Shown one piece after another: positions 8,780 to 18,769 of a DNA stretch of 64,000 nucleotides. Origin of the DNA: Burkholderiales bacterium 8X (GTDB lineage: Bacteria; Pseudomonadota; Gammaproteobacteria; Burkholderiales; Burkholderiaceae_C); assembly GCA_902506565.1 (NCBI GenBank), contig LR732703.1, positions 4,016,709 through 4,080,708 of the forward strand. The letters run 5' to 3'. The notes beneath the pieces were generated by a model that searched no databases, was not told the origin of the DNA, and saw nothing but the letters and a program-made list of their open reading frames with translations. A program made the translations under genes and the position numbers. Within the stretch, counting starts at the first letter, position 1. Every line of letters begins with the position of its first letter.

Positions 8780-10177
8780 TCAGAAACGCGGCATGCCGCC
8801 GCCGCCACCGCCGCCGCCGCCGAGCCCGGGGAAGCCCTTCATGCCGCCCATGCGCTTCATCATCTTCATCATCCCGCTCCCCTTCATTTTCTTCATCATG
8901 CCCTGCATCTGCTCGAACTCGTTGAGCAGCCGGTTGACCTCCTGAACCTGCACGCCGGCGCCGGCGGCGATCCGGCGCTTGCGCGTCGCCTTGAGCAGCT
9001 CGGGCTTGCGGCGCTCCTGCGGCGTCATGCTGTTGATGATGCCTTCCTTGCGGCGGATGTCGCGCTCGGCCCGGGTCAGGTCAGCCTCGGTCGCCTTGGC
9101 CGCCATCTGGGTCGGCAGCTTTTCCATGATGCTGGAGAGCCCGCCCATCTGCTTCATCTGCTGCAACTGGCCGAGGAAATCGTTGAGGTCGAAGCCGGCA
9201 CCGCTCTTGACCTTGGCCGCCAGCTTCTGGGCCGCCGCGACGTCGACACCCGAAGTGACCTGCTCGACCAGCGCGACGATGTCGCCCATGCCGAGGATCC
9301 GGCCGGCATGGCGCTCGGCATCGAAGACCTCGAGACCGTCTATCTTCTCGCTGGTACCCGAGAACTTGATCGGAACGCCGGTGACCTGTCGCACCGACAA
9401 GGCCGCGCCGCCGCGCGAATCGCCGTCGGTCTTGGTCAGGATGATGCCGGTGAGCGGCAACGCATCGCGGAACGCCTTGGCGGTGTTGACCGCATCCTGG
9501 CCCTGCATCGCATCGACCACGAAAAGCGTCTCGATCGGCTTCAGCGCCGCGTGCAGCTGCTGGATCTCGGCCATCAGGATTTCGTCGATGGCGAGCCGAC
9601 CTGCGGTGTCGACCAGCAGCACATCGAAGAAGTGGCGGCGCGCATGGTCGAGCGCGGCGCGCGCGATGTCGAGCGGCTTCTGGTCGGCGCTGCTCGGAAA
9701 CCATTCGGCGCCGGCCTGCCGGGTCACCGTCTTGAGCTGCTCGATCGCGGCCGGCCGATAGACGTCGCCGGAAACCGTGAGCACCTTCTTCTTGCGCTTT
9801 TCGATCAGGTGCTTGGCAAGCTTGGCCGTGGTGGTCGTCTTGCCGGCGCCTTGCAGGCCGGCCATCAGGATGACCGCCGGCGGCTGCGCCATCAGGTTGA
9901 TGTCGGATACGCCCTCGCCCATGGTGGCGGCCAGCTCGCGATTGACGATGCCGATCAGGGCCTGGCCCGGCTTGAGCGAGCCCAGCACCTCCTGGCCCAG
10001 GGCCTTGTCCTTGACGCGGGCCACGAAGTCGCGCACCACCGGCAGCGCCACGTCGGCTTCCAACAGTGCCATGCGCACTTCACGCAGCATGTCCTGCACG
10101 TTGGCTTCGGTGATGCGGGCCTGGCCGCTGACCTGCTTGACCAGGCGGGAGAACTTTTCGGTAAGGGCTGTCGCCAT
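8780..10177 (-). CDS. ffh: Signal recognition particle protein Ffh
   Basis: GTPase of 465 residues that binds 4.5S RNA and nascent signal sequences and delivers ribosomes to FtsY. An N domain is followed by the G domain, with P-loop GLQGAGKT at 107-114, DTAGR from D190 and TKTDGD at 248-253. A methionine-rich M domain (about 325-440) has QMKQMGG and MQGMMKKMKG stretches. The C-terminus ends in a run of nine glycines before MPRF, encoded by a CCG/CCA simple repeat. The length is slightly above the usual 450. It is divergent from ypjD, as in many proteobacteria. Confidence 0.97.
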   Translation of the reverse strand: MATALTEKFSRLVKQVSGQARITEANVQDMLREVRMALLEADVALPVVRDFVARVKDKALGQEVLGSLKPGQALIGIVNRELAATMGEGVSDINLMAQPPAVILMAGLQGAGKTTTTAKLAKHLIEKRKKKVLTVSGDVYRPAAIEQLKTVTRQAGAEWFPSSADQKPLDIARAALDHARRHFFDVLLVDTAGRLAIDEILMAEIQQLHAALKPIETLFVVDAMQGQDAVNTAKAFRDALPLTGIILTKTDGDSRGGAALSVRQVTGVPIKFSGTSEKIDGLEVFDAERHAGRILGMGDIVALVEQVTSGVDVAAAQKLAAKVKSGAGFDLNDFLGQLQQMKQMGGLSSIMEKLPTQMAAKATEADLTRAERDIRRKEGIINSMTPQERRKPELLKATRKRRIAAGAGVQVQEVNRLLNEFEQMQGMMKKMKGSGMMKMMKRMGGMKGFPGLGGGGGGGGGMPRF

Positions 10178-10278
10178 GTGCTTCCCGCTGGGCGGGACCG
10201 GTATGAGAAGACGTGCAGGAGAGATGCGAGCGAAGTGCGGGACGGGCGAGAAGAGCGCGATCGCCAGGAGCGAGACGC

Positions 10279-10284
10279 TAAACT
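10279..10284 (+). promoter_or_regulatory. -10-like hexamer 7 nt before ypjD
   Basis: TAAACT (4 of 6 to the -10 consensus) ends 7 nt before the ATG at 10292. No Shine-Dalgarno sequence is present, so the transcript could begin at or next to the start codon. Confidence 0.45.
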
Positions 10285-10291
10285 CCGGCCG

Positions 10292-11101
10292 ATGATTTTA
10301 GCGATCCCCTCCCCGCTCGGCGTGGCTCTGGGCATCGCCACCGCCGCGAGCTACGGGCTTGCAGCCGTGATCGCATCGCGCATGGGCCGCCCGGTGACCC
10401 GATCGGTGCTGATCGCCGCATGGCTGCTGCACGCCGGCGCCCTCGCGGTCGGGCTCGTCGGGCGCGAGCCGCGCTTCGGCTTCGCGCCGGCGCTTTCGAT
10501 CACCGCCTGGCTGGTGCTCACCGTCTACTTCATCGAAAGCCGCATGTATCCGCAGCTGATCGCACGCAGGGCGCTGGCAGGCCTCGGCGTCGTCTGCGTC
10601 CTGCTGGCGGTGCTGTTCCCGGGCAGCCCTCTGCATGTGACGGCATCGCCCTGGCTGCCGCTCCACCTCGCCTTGGGCATCGCCTCCTACGGGCTCTTCG
10701 CGGTCGCGGTGGTGCATGCGTGGCTCATGACGCGTGCCGAAAAGCAGATCCGGCTCGCGGCCGAACCGCCGGGCGGCGTGCCGCTCCTCACGATGGAGCG
10801 GCTCACCTTCCGCTTCGTTGCCGCGGGTTTCGTCCTGCTCTCGGCCACCCTGCTCGCGGGCTTCCTGTTCAGCGAGACCTTGTACGGCGCCAGCTTCCGC
10901 GGCTTCCGGTGGGACCACAAGATGGTGTTCTCGGTGCTCGCCTGGTTCGCCTTCGCGGTGCTCCTCATCGGCCGTGCGCGCTTCGGCTGGCGCGGACGCA
11001 AGGCGCGCCGGGTGCTCTACGGCGGCTCGGCCCTGCTGTTGCTGGCCTACGTGGGTTCCCGCTTCGTGCTCGAAGTGGTGCTTTCGCGCCCGCCCTCCTG
11101 A
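10292..11101 (+). CDS. ypjD: YpjD-type inner-membrane protein (CcsA/cytochrome c assembly fold)
   Basis: Polytopic membrane protein of 269 residues with about eight hydrophobic segments. It shows hallmarks of the CcsA/HemX family: a WLLHAG segment near residue 45, a P-L-H-L-A-LG-I-A-S-YG segment near 125, and a W-DHK motif near 208 (RWDHKMVFSVLAWFAF). YpjD is a conserved gene of unknown exact role often found divergent from ffh, as here; the family relationship suggests haem or redox handling at the membrane. The start is the ATG preceded by a -10-like TAAACT. The next gene follows after 1 nt. Confidence 0.85.
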   Translation: MILAIPSPLGVALGIATAASYGLAAVIASRMGRPVTRSVLIAAWLLHAGALAVGLVGREPRFGFAPALSITAWLVLTVYFIESRMYPQLIARRALAGLGVVCVLLAVLFPGSPLHVTASPWLPLHLALGIASYGLFAVAVVHAWLMTRAEKQIRLAAEPPGGVPLLTMERLTFRFVAAGFVLLSATLLAGFLFSETLYGASFRGFRWDHKMVFSVLAWFAFAVLLIGRARFGWRGRKARRVLYGGSALLLLAYVGSRFVLEVVLSRPPS

Positions 11102-11102
11102 C

Positions 11103-11339
11103 ATGAAATACCTGATCGTGTTCGCGGTGGTGTTCATCGCCATCTATCTCTGGCGCAAGGGCCGCCGCGACGAGCTGCGTTCGCGGCCGCCGCCGCCGGC
11201 GGCGCCGCGCCAGGTGCCGCCACCGGAGTCGATGACCCGCTGCGCGCACTGCGGCCTGCACCTGCCGCAGGCGGATGCCATCGCCGGACCGGACGGCAGC
11301 TACTGCAGCCAGGCGCACCGACAGGCCGGCGCGCGCTAG
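11103..11339 (+). CDS. PP0621-like small membrane-anchored zinc-ribbon protein
   Basis: A 78-residue protein with one N-terminal TM helix (residues 3-17, LIVFAVVFIAIYLW), a basic stretch, and a Pro-rich linker. The C-terminal segment has C-A-H-C at about 47-50 followed by H54 and a later C and H, which could bind a metal. It matches the short PP0621 family found beside pilS or ypjD in pseudomonads and Burkholderiales. The function is unknown. It begins 1 nt after ypjD and ends 13 nt before pilS, so the three are probably co-transcribed. Confidence 0.8.
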   Translation: MKYLIVFAVVFIAIYLWRKGRRDELRSRPPPPAAPRQVPPPESMTRCAHCGLHLPQADAIAGPDGSYCSQAHRQAGAR

Positions 11340-11352
11340 CGGCACGAGCCCC

Positions 11353-13035
11353 ATGCCCGCCACGCATTGGCCGCGCGTCGACCCCGGCACCGACTGGGCA
11401 TCGCTCGAACAGTTCAGCCCCGACAGCACGGCGCTCTCGCGGCTGTGGCGCGGCTTCATGTCGGCGCGCTGCTTCATCGCGGCGATGCTGCTGCTGCTCC
11501 AGCTGCTGGCCTTCGCGCTCAGCCAGCCGACGCAGCCCGGCGTCACCGCTTTCGCAGTCGGCTATCTGATGGCCACCTTGCTGGCGGCACGGTTCATGCC
11601 GTTCCGGCCGCCGTTCCGCAACTTCGGGCCCAAGTGGCTCTCGACCATCGGGGTCGACCTGGTCGCCTTCGCGGTGCTCCAGCTGCAGCCGTCCGGCAAC
11701 ATCAACTACACGCCGCTCTTCGCGCTGCCGGTGCTGATGGGCGCGGTGCTCGGTTCGCGCCGGGTCGGCCTCGGCACCACCGCCGCGGCCACGCTGATGC
11801 TGTTGATGCATGCGGCCTGGTCGACCTTCCTGCAGCAGCAGCCGGGCGACTCGTCCTCGCGCTTCGTGCAGGCCGCGCTGACCGGCACCGGCCTTTTCGC
11901 GGTGGCCCTGCTCGCGCACGAACTCGCCGGACGGCTGGCGCGCGAAGAGGCGCTGGCCCAGCGCAACCGCAGCAGCGCATTGATGAACGCGCAGGTCAAC
12001 GATCTCGTGATCGAGACGCTGACCGAAGGCGTGCTGGTCATCAATTCGCAAGGCGAGGTGCATGCCGGCAACCCCGCCGCCGACGACATCCTCGGCCACG
12101 GCCTCCATGCGATGACGCTGCCGTTCGCCTTGCGGGTGCAGCCGGCCTGGTCGCCGCTGGCCGACCTGGCGCGGCAGACCTTCGCGCGCCGCACCGCACA
12201 GTCGCGCGAGGTATCGATCGCTCAGGAACACGGGCCTTCGCGCGAGGTCCGGGTCCGGACCCAGCTCACGCCGGCGAGCGACCGCCACTCTGAAAGCCTG
12301 TGCGTGATGTTCCTGCAGGACCTGCGCGAACTCGAAGCCCGCATCCGCACCGAGAAGCTGGCCGCGATGGGCCGCATGTCGGCCGCGGTGGCGCACGAGA
12401 TCCGCAATCCGCTGGCCGCCATCACTCAGGCCAGCGCGCTCCTCGGAGAAGACCTGGTCGATCCGGCCCACCAGCGCCTGACCGCCATGGTCCAGCAGAA
12501 CGCGCAGCGGCTCGCACGCATCGTGGACGACGTGCTCGACGTGGCGCGGGTGCGCCAGCAGCACGTGCTGCCGCTCGGCGAATTGGTGAGGCTCGATGCC
12601 ACGGTGCGAACCCTGGCCGAGGAATGGGTGCGCCAGGCGCAGCGGCAGGGCGTGCTGATGGTGCTCGAAGCCGGCAACCGCACCGTGCGGTTCGAGCAGG
12701 AGCACCTTCGGCGCATCCTGGTCAACCTGCTCGACAACGCGGCCCGCTATGCGGGCGAGCGCGAAGGCTCGATCCAGATCAGCACCCGGCCGAGCCCGAT
12801 CGACGCGGGCGCCATGCTGCAGGTGTGGAGCGACGGCGCGCCGCTGGAGCCTGCCGTGCAGCAGCACCTCTTCGAGCCCTTCTTTTCTTCCGAGAGCCGA
12901 TCGAGCGGCCTCGGCCTCTTCCTGTGCCGCGAACTGTGCGAGCGACATGGCGCCGTGATCGGCTACGAGCGCCGCGCCCTCACCGCCAACGGCCCGGAGG
13001 GAAACGAGTTCTTCGTGGTGTTCTCCGGCGACTGA
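11353..13035 (+). CDS. pilS: Type IV pilus sensor histidine kinase PilS
   Basis: Sensor kinase of 560 residues that in Pseudomonas senses pilin in the membrane and controls pilA through PilR. It has about six TM segments between residues 39 and 190, a PAS domain at about 213-328, HisKA with H348 in AVAHEIRNPLAA, and a HATPase_c domain with N-box LVNLLDNAARYA and a GLGLFLCRELCERHG C-terminal box. The start at 11353 follows the previous gene directly; an upstream in-frame ATG at 11275 would overlap that gene by 65 nt and add a basic non-family extension. No pilA lies nearby, so the target is elsewhere. Confidence 0.92.
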   Translation: MPATHWPRVDPGTDWASLEQFSPDSTALSRLWRGFMSARCFIAAMLLLLQLLAFALSQPTQPGVTAFAVGYLMATLLAARFMPFRPPFRNFGPKWLSTIGVDLVAFAVLQLQPSGNINYTPLFALPVLMGAVLGSRRVGLGTTAAATLMLLMHAAWSTFLQQQPGDSSSRFVQAALTGTGLFAVALLAHELAGRLAREEALAQRNRSSALMNAQVNDLVIETLTEGVLVINSQGEVHAGNPAADDILGHGLHAMTLPFALRVQPAWSPLADLARQTFARRTAQSREVSIAQEHGPSREVRVRTQLTPASDRHSESLCVMFLQDLRELEARIRTEKLAAMGRMSAAVAHEIRNPLAAITQASALLGEDLVDPAHQRLTAMVQQNAQRLARIVDDVLDVARVRQQHVLPLGELVRLDATVRTLAEEWVRQAQRQGVLMVLEAGNRTVRFEQEHLRRILVNLLDNAARYAGEREGSIQISTRPSPIDAGAMLQVWSDGAPLEPAVQQHLFEPFFSSESRSSGLGLFLCRELCERHGAVIGYERRALTANGPEGNEFFVVFSGD

Positions 13036-13050
13036 AAAACCCGGCGCCCC

Positions 13051-13059
13051 TGACACAAT
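13051..13059 (+). promoter_or_regulatory. Extended -10-like element before pilR
   Basis: TGACACAAT reads as an extended -10 (TGn plus CACAAT) ending 7 nt before the GTG start of pilR, with no Shine-Dalgarno sequence. It could give a leaderless pilR mRNA separate from pilS. Confidence 0.4.
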
Positions 13060-13066
13060 AGCCCGC

Positions 13067-14689
<1,623 letters not shown>

Positions 14690-14690
14690 C

Positions 14691-15353
14691 ATGACGCCCG
14701 GCCGCGAGCGACAAGAAGCCGAGCGACAGCAACATCCGGGGCGCGAAGACACCACCGGGTCGAGCTGGAGCGAAGGCTGGTATCTGCCGGCCATCGCTTC
14801 GCCGTCGCCCAACCACGGTCCGCGCCCGGCCCAAGGCCCGATCGACCTGATCGTTCTCCACTCGATCAGCCTCCCGCCGGGCTGCTATGGCGGCGACGAA
14901 GTCCGGCAGCTCTTCACCAACACGCTCGACTTCGACGCCCATCCGTATTACGACGGCATCCGGGGCATCCAGGTCTCCGCGCATTTCTTCGTGAGGCGGG
15001 ACGGCGCACTCTGGCAGTTCGTGAGCTGCGATCGACGAGCCTGGCATGCCGGCAATTCGGCCTGGCGCGGCCGCACCAACTGCAACGACGATTCGATCGG
15101 CATCGAGCTCGAGGGACTCGAAGGCGAGCTTTTCGAGCCCGAGCAATATCGGACGCTCCGAAAGCTCTGCCTGGCGATTCGCGACCGCTACCCGATCGCC
15201 CATCTCGCGGGCCACGAGGACATCGCGCCCGGACGCAAGGCGGACCCCGGCGCCGGCTTCGACTGGCACGGGTTCGAACGGATGCTGGGCTGGCCGTCAA
15301 CAATGTTTCCTGCGCGTATCCGAGTGGCCAAAAATATTCGATCGGCTCCCTGA
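14691..15353 (+). CDS. ampD: 1,6-anhydro-N-acetylmuramyl-L-alanine amidase AmpD
   Basis: Cytosolic zinc amidase of 220 residues that cleaves anhydroMurNAc from the peptide during wall recycling and so keeps the ampC inducer low. The zinc and catalytic residues line up with E. coli AmpD spacing: H57, E139, H175, K183 and D185 (HEDIAPGRKADPG). The protein has an extra polar N-terminal stretch of about 20 residues compared with E. coli. The gene starts one base after the pilR stop. It works in the same recycling route as mpl further along the window. Confidence 0.93.
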   Translation: MTPGRERQEAERQQHPGREDTTGSSWSEGWYLPAIASPSPNHGPRPAQGPIDLIVLHSISLPPGCYGGDEVRQLFTNTLDFDAHPYYDGIRGIQVSAHFFVRRDGALWQFVSCDRRAWHAGNSAWRGRTNCNDDSIGIELEGLEGELFEPEQYRTLRKLCLAIRDRYPIAHLAGHEDIAPGRKADPGAGFDWHGFERMLGWPSTMFPARIRVAKNIRSAP

Positions 15354-15387
15354 AGCCGATCCGACCCGGGAGGTGTCGATCGGGTCG
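15341..15387 (+). terminator. Two adjacent hairpins at the ampD 3' end
   Basis: ATCGGCT/AGCCGAT (15341-15360) has the ampD stop codon in its loop region. CGACCCG/CGGGTCG (15362-15387) follows directly. Neither has a T-run, so termination is only plausible. The 332-bp spacer up to nrdA otherwise holds the nrd control region. Confidence 0.35.
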
Positions 15388-15551
15388 AACGACGGCCTCC
15401 AGCCCTCAGCATCCATGCGGCTTTCGGGCCCGAAACCAGCGGAAAGCCTCAGCCCGCGCGGCTTGCCGTTCGCCAACCCAGCAACGACGCGGCCCGGGCA
15501 GGCTGATGTGAACTTTTCGCCTCGTCTGCAGCCTATTGCAAATTGACGAAA

Positions 15552-15567
15552 ACGCTACATCTAGTGG
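15552..15567. promoter_or_regulatory. NrdR box 1 upstream of nrdA
   Basis: ACGCTACATCTAGTGG matches the NrdR palindrome ACACTATATATAGTGT at 12 of 16 positions. It lies 32 bp (three helical turns) upstream of a second box, the usual tandem arrangement for cooperative NrdR repression. Confidence 0.85.
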
Positions 15568-15568
15568 G

Positions 15569-15597
15569 TTGTACCGCCTCGAGACCCTAGATATAGT
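15569..15597 (+). promoter_or_regulatory. Predicted nrdA promoter
   Basis: TTGTAC (15569-15574) and TATAGT (15592-15597) are separated by 17 bp. The -10 lies inside NrdR box 2 and box 1 abuts the -35, so NrdR binding would occlude RNA polymerase. Confidence 0.65.
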
Positions 15598-15599
15598 GT
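15584..15599. promoter_or_regulatory. NrdR box 2 upstream of nrdA
   Basis: ACCCTAGATATAGTGT matches the NrdR consensus at 14 of 16 positions and overlaps the predicted -10 of nrdA. NrdR is the ATP/dATP-sensing zinc-ribbon repressor of ribonucleotide reductase genes; its gene is not in this window. Confidence 0.88.
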
Positions 15600-15685
15600 G
15601 CGCTGCCCTGCCGGCACCAGCACCGGCGACGCAATCAGAGCGGACCAACCGCCCCTCAAACAAGAATTGCCAACCAAGGATTCGA

Positions 15686-18619
15686 ATGCAAACTGCCTTG
15701 AACACGCCCGCGGTCTCGCGCGCTCCCGCTTCCACCCTCCCTCCCCGCGACACCGCCGGATCCACTGCCCAGAACCTGCTCGCCAACTACCAGATCATTC
15801 GCCGCAACGGCGCCGTCGTTCCGTTCGAACCGAACAAGATCGCGATCGCGATGATGAAGGCCTTCCTGGCGGTGCACGGCACCCAGGGCGCCGCTTCGGC
15901 CAGCGTGCGCGAGACGGTCGACACCCTGACCCAGGCAGTCGTTCGGGCGCTGCTGCGCTCGCGCCCCGGCGGCGGCACCTTCCACATCGAGGACGTGCAG
16001 GACCAGGTCGAGCTCGGCCTGATGCGCGGCGGCCATCACGAGATCGCCCGTGCCTACGTGCTTTATCGCGAGCGCCGGAGCCAGGAGCGTTCGCGCCAGG
16101 GCGAGCAGGCTGCGCCGGCCCCCGCGCAGACCTTGCATGTGCTCGACCGCGGCGAACGGGTCGAACTCGACCTGCGCGAACTCCAGGGCTTGATCGAATC
16201 CGCCTGCGAGAACCTCGGCGAAAGCATCACCCCCGGCCCGATCCTGGCCGAGACCATGCGCAACCTCTACGACGGCGTGCCGCTCGACGAGGTCTACAAG
16301 GCCTCGATCCTCGCTGCCCGCACCCTGATCGAGAAAGACCCCGACTACACCTTCGCGACCGCCCGCCTGCTGCTGCACACGATCTTCAAGGAGATCATCG
16401 GCCGCGAAGTGATGCCGGCCGAGCGCGCCCAGACCTACGCCGACTACTTCCCGCAGTTCGTCAAGAAGGGCGTCGACAACGAACTGCTCGACGAGCGTCT
16501 GCTCCAGTACGACCTGGCCCGCCTCGGCGCCGCGCTCAAGCCCGAGCGCGACCTGCAGTTCGACTACCTCGGCCTGCAAACCCTGTACGACCGCTACTTC
16601 CTCCACGTGCGCAAGAGCCGCATCGAATTGCCGCAGGCCTTCTTCATGCGCGTCTCGATGGGACTCGCGCTCAACGAGATCGACCGCGAAGCCCGCGCCA
16701 TCGAGTTCTACGAAGTGCTCTCGTCCTTCGACTTCATGTCGAGCACGCCGACGCTCTTCAACAGCGGCACGCTGCGCTCGCAGCTGTCCAGCTGCTACCT
16801 GACGACCGTGCCGGACGACCTCGACGGCATCTACGAGTCGATCAAGGAAAACGCGCTGCTCTCCAAGTTCGCAGGCGGCCTCGGCAACGACTGGACCCGG
16901 GTGCGTGCGCTCGGCAGCCACATCAAGGGTACCAACGGCGAATCGCAAGGCGTGGTGCCGTTCCTCAAGGTGGTCAACGACACCGCCGTCGCGGTCAACC
17001 AGGGCGGCAAGCGCAAGGGCGCGGTCTGCACGTACCTGGAGACCTGGCATCTGGACATCGAGGAGTTCCTGGAACTGCGCAAGAACACCGGCGACGACCG
17101 GCGCCGTACGCACGACATGAACACCGCGAACTGGATTCCCGACCTGTTCATGCGCCGGGTCATGGAAAAGGGCAGCTGGACGCTGTTCTCGCCATCGAAC
17201 GTACCCGACCTGCACGACAAGTTCGGCGCCGACTTCGAAGCGGCCTACACCGCCTACGAAGAAAAGGCGGCTCGCGGCGAGATCAAGCCCAGCCGCACCG
17301 TGCAGGCGACCGACCTCTGGCGCAAGATGCTCACGATGCTGTTCGAGACCGGGCATCCGTGGATCACCTTCAAGGACGCCTGCAACGTCCGCTCGCCGCA
17401 GCAGCATGCGGGCGTGGTGCATTCGTCCAACCTCTGCACCGAGATCACGCTCAACACCAGCGACACCGAGACCGCCGTGTGCAACCTCGGCTCGGTCAAC
17501 CTGCTGCAGCACCTGAAGGCTTCGCCCGAGGGCACCGGCTCGGTACTCGACCACGACAAGCTCAAGCGCACCATCTCGACCGCGATGCGGATGCTCGACA
17601 ACGTGATCGACATCAACTACTACGCCGTCAAGAAGGCCCGCGACTCCAACCTGCGCCATCGGCCGGTCGGCCTCGGCCTGATGGGATTCCAGGACGCGCT
17701 GTACGAACTTCGCGTTCCGTACGCTTCGCAAGAAGCCGTGCAGTTCGCGGACGAGTCGATGGAAGCGATCTGCTATCACGCCTACTGGGCCTCGACCGAA
17801 CTGGCCCGCGAGCGCGGCAAGTATTCGAGCTACAAGGGTTCGCTCTGGGACAAGGGCATCCTTCCGCCGGACACCCTCGACCTGCTCGAGCAGGCCCGCG
17901 GCGGCTATGTCGAGGTCGATCGCAGCAGCACGCTCGACTGGGACGCCCTGCGCCAGAAGATCAAGTCCGACGGCATGCGCAATTCGAACTGCGTCGCCAT
18001 CGCGCCGACCGCCACCATCTCGAACATCATCGGCGTCGACGCCTCGATCGAGCCCTGCTTCGGCAACCTTTCGGTCAAGTCGAACCTGTCCGGCGAGTTC
18101 ACCGTCATCAACCACTACCTGGTCCGCGACCTCAAGCGACTCGGCCTCTGGGACGACGTGATGGTGATGGACCTCAAGCACTTCGACGGATCGCTTCGCC
18201 CGATCGATCGCGTGCCGCAGGACGTCAAGGCGCTCTACGCGACCGCGTTCGAGATCGAGACCACCTGGCTGGTCGAAGCCGCATCGCGTCGCCAGAAGTG
18301 GATCGACCAGGCGCAATCGCTCAACATCTACATGGCCGGCGCCTCGGGCAAGAAGCTGGACGACACCTACAAGCTGGCCTGGCTGCGCGGCTTGAAGACC
18401 ACCTACTACCTGCGCACGCAGAGCGCGACGCACGCCGAGAAGTCGACGGTGCAATCGGGTCGGCTCAACGCGGTCTCGTCGGGCCACGGCGAAGCACCGG
18501 CCGCGATGAGTGCGTTGGAAGCCGCGGCACTCGCAGCGCAATCGCAACTGAGTGCGATGCCGGCCACCGACATCGCGTTCTGCGGCGTCGACGATCCGAC
18601 CTGCGAAGCTTGCCAATGA
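15686..18619 (+). CDS. nrdA: Ribonucleoside-diphosphate reductase subunit alpha (class Ia)
   Basis: Large subunit of 977 residues that reduces NDPs to dNDPs with the tyrosyl radical delivered by NrdB. It has a low-complexity N-terminus, an ATP-cone regulatory domain (about 35-130), and the ten-stranded barrel. The active-site triad is visible as N582, C584 and E586 (NLCTE), and the redox-pair region as SSCYLTTVPDD. The C-terminal swinging arm has cysteines at 966, 973 and 976. It is longer than E. coli NrdA (761) but has the size common in Burkholderiales. The ATG is preceded by AAGGA at 15676-15680. Control is by the two NrdR boxes upstream. Confidence 0.97.
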   Translation: MQTALNTPAVSRAPASTLPPRDTAGSTAQNLLANYQIIRRNGAVVPFEPNKIAIAMMKAFLAVHGTQGAASASVRETVDTLTQAVVRALLRSRPGGGTFHIEDVQDQVELGLMRGGHHEIARAYVLYRERRSQERSRQGEQAAPAPAQTLHVLDRGERVELDLRELQGLIESACENLGESITPGPILAETMRNLYDGVPLDEVYKASILAARTLIEKDPDYTFATARLLLHTIFKEIIGREVMPAERAQTYADYFPQFVKKGVDNELLDERLLQYDLARLGAALKPERDLQFDYLGLQTLYDRYFLHVRKSRIELPQAFFMRVSMGLALNEIDREARAIEFYEVLSSFDFMSSTPTLFNSGTLRSQLSSCYLTTVPDDLDGIYESIKENALLSKFAGGLGNDWTRVRALGSHIKGTNGESQGVVPFLKVVNDTAVAVNQGGKRKGAVCTYLETWHLDIEEFLELRKNTGDDRRRTHDMNTANWIPDLFMRRVMEKGSWTLFSPSNVPDLHDKFGADFEAAYTAYEEKAARGEIKPSRTVQATDLWRKMLTMLFETGHPWITFKDACNVRSPQQHAGVVHSSNLCTEITLNTSDTETAVCNLGSVNLLQHLKASPEGTGSVLDHDKLKRTISTAMRMLDNVIDINYYAVKKARDSNLRHRPVGLGLMGFQDALYELRVPYASQEAVQFADESMEAICYHAYWASTELARERGKYSSYKGSLWDKGILPPDTLDLLEQARGGYVEVDRSSTLDWDALRQKIKSDGMRNSNCVAIAPTATISNIIGVDASIEPCFGNLSVKSNLSGEFTVINHYLVRDLKRLGLWDDVMVMDLKHFDGSLRPIDRVPQDVKALYATAFEIETTWLVEAASRRQKWIDQAQSLNIYMAGASGKKLDDTYKLAWLRGLKTTYYLRTQSATHAEKSTVQSGRLNAVSSGHGEAPAAMSALEAAALAAQSQLSAMPATDIAFCGVDDPTCEACQ

Positions 18620-18739
18620 TGTCGGCCTGAGGTCGTCGGTATTCGCGGCATCGCCTGACAAGATGCGATGCATGCGAACAACATAACGACCTCATAATTC
18701 GAGCGCGGTGTGATGCAGCACTTTGCAACTCACATCGTT

Positions 18740-18756
18740 GCTCACATAATTTGAGC
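18740..18756. promoter_or_regulatory. Small inverted repeat in the nrdA-nrdB spacer
   Basis: GCTCACATAATTTGAGC has perfect 5-bp arms around an AT-rich centre, 13 bp before the nrdB ATG. A related sequence, CTCATAATTCGAGC, lies at 18691-18704. They could be an mRNA processing hairpin or an operator. Confidence 0.3.
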
Positions 18757-18769
18757 ACTGGATTTTTCT

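Noticed and set aside
15656-18673. 1005-codon open frame antisense to nrdA
   Set aside because: The plus strand encodes an unmistakable NrdA with all catalytic residues. The antisense frame stays open because third positions are GC-rich, and its product has no domain features.
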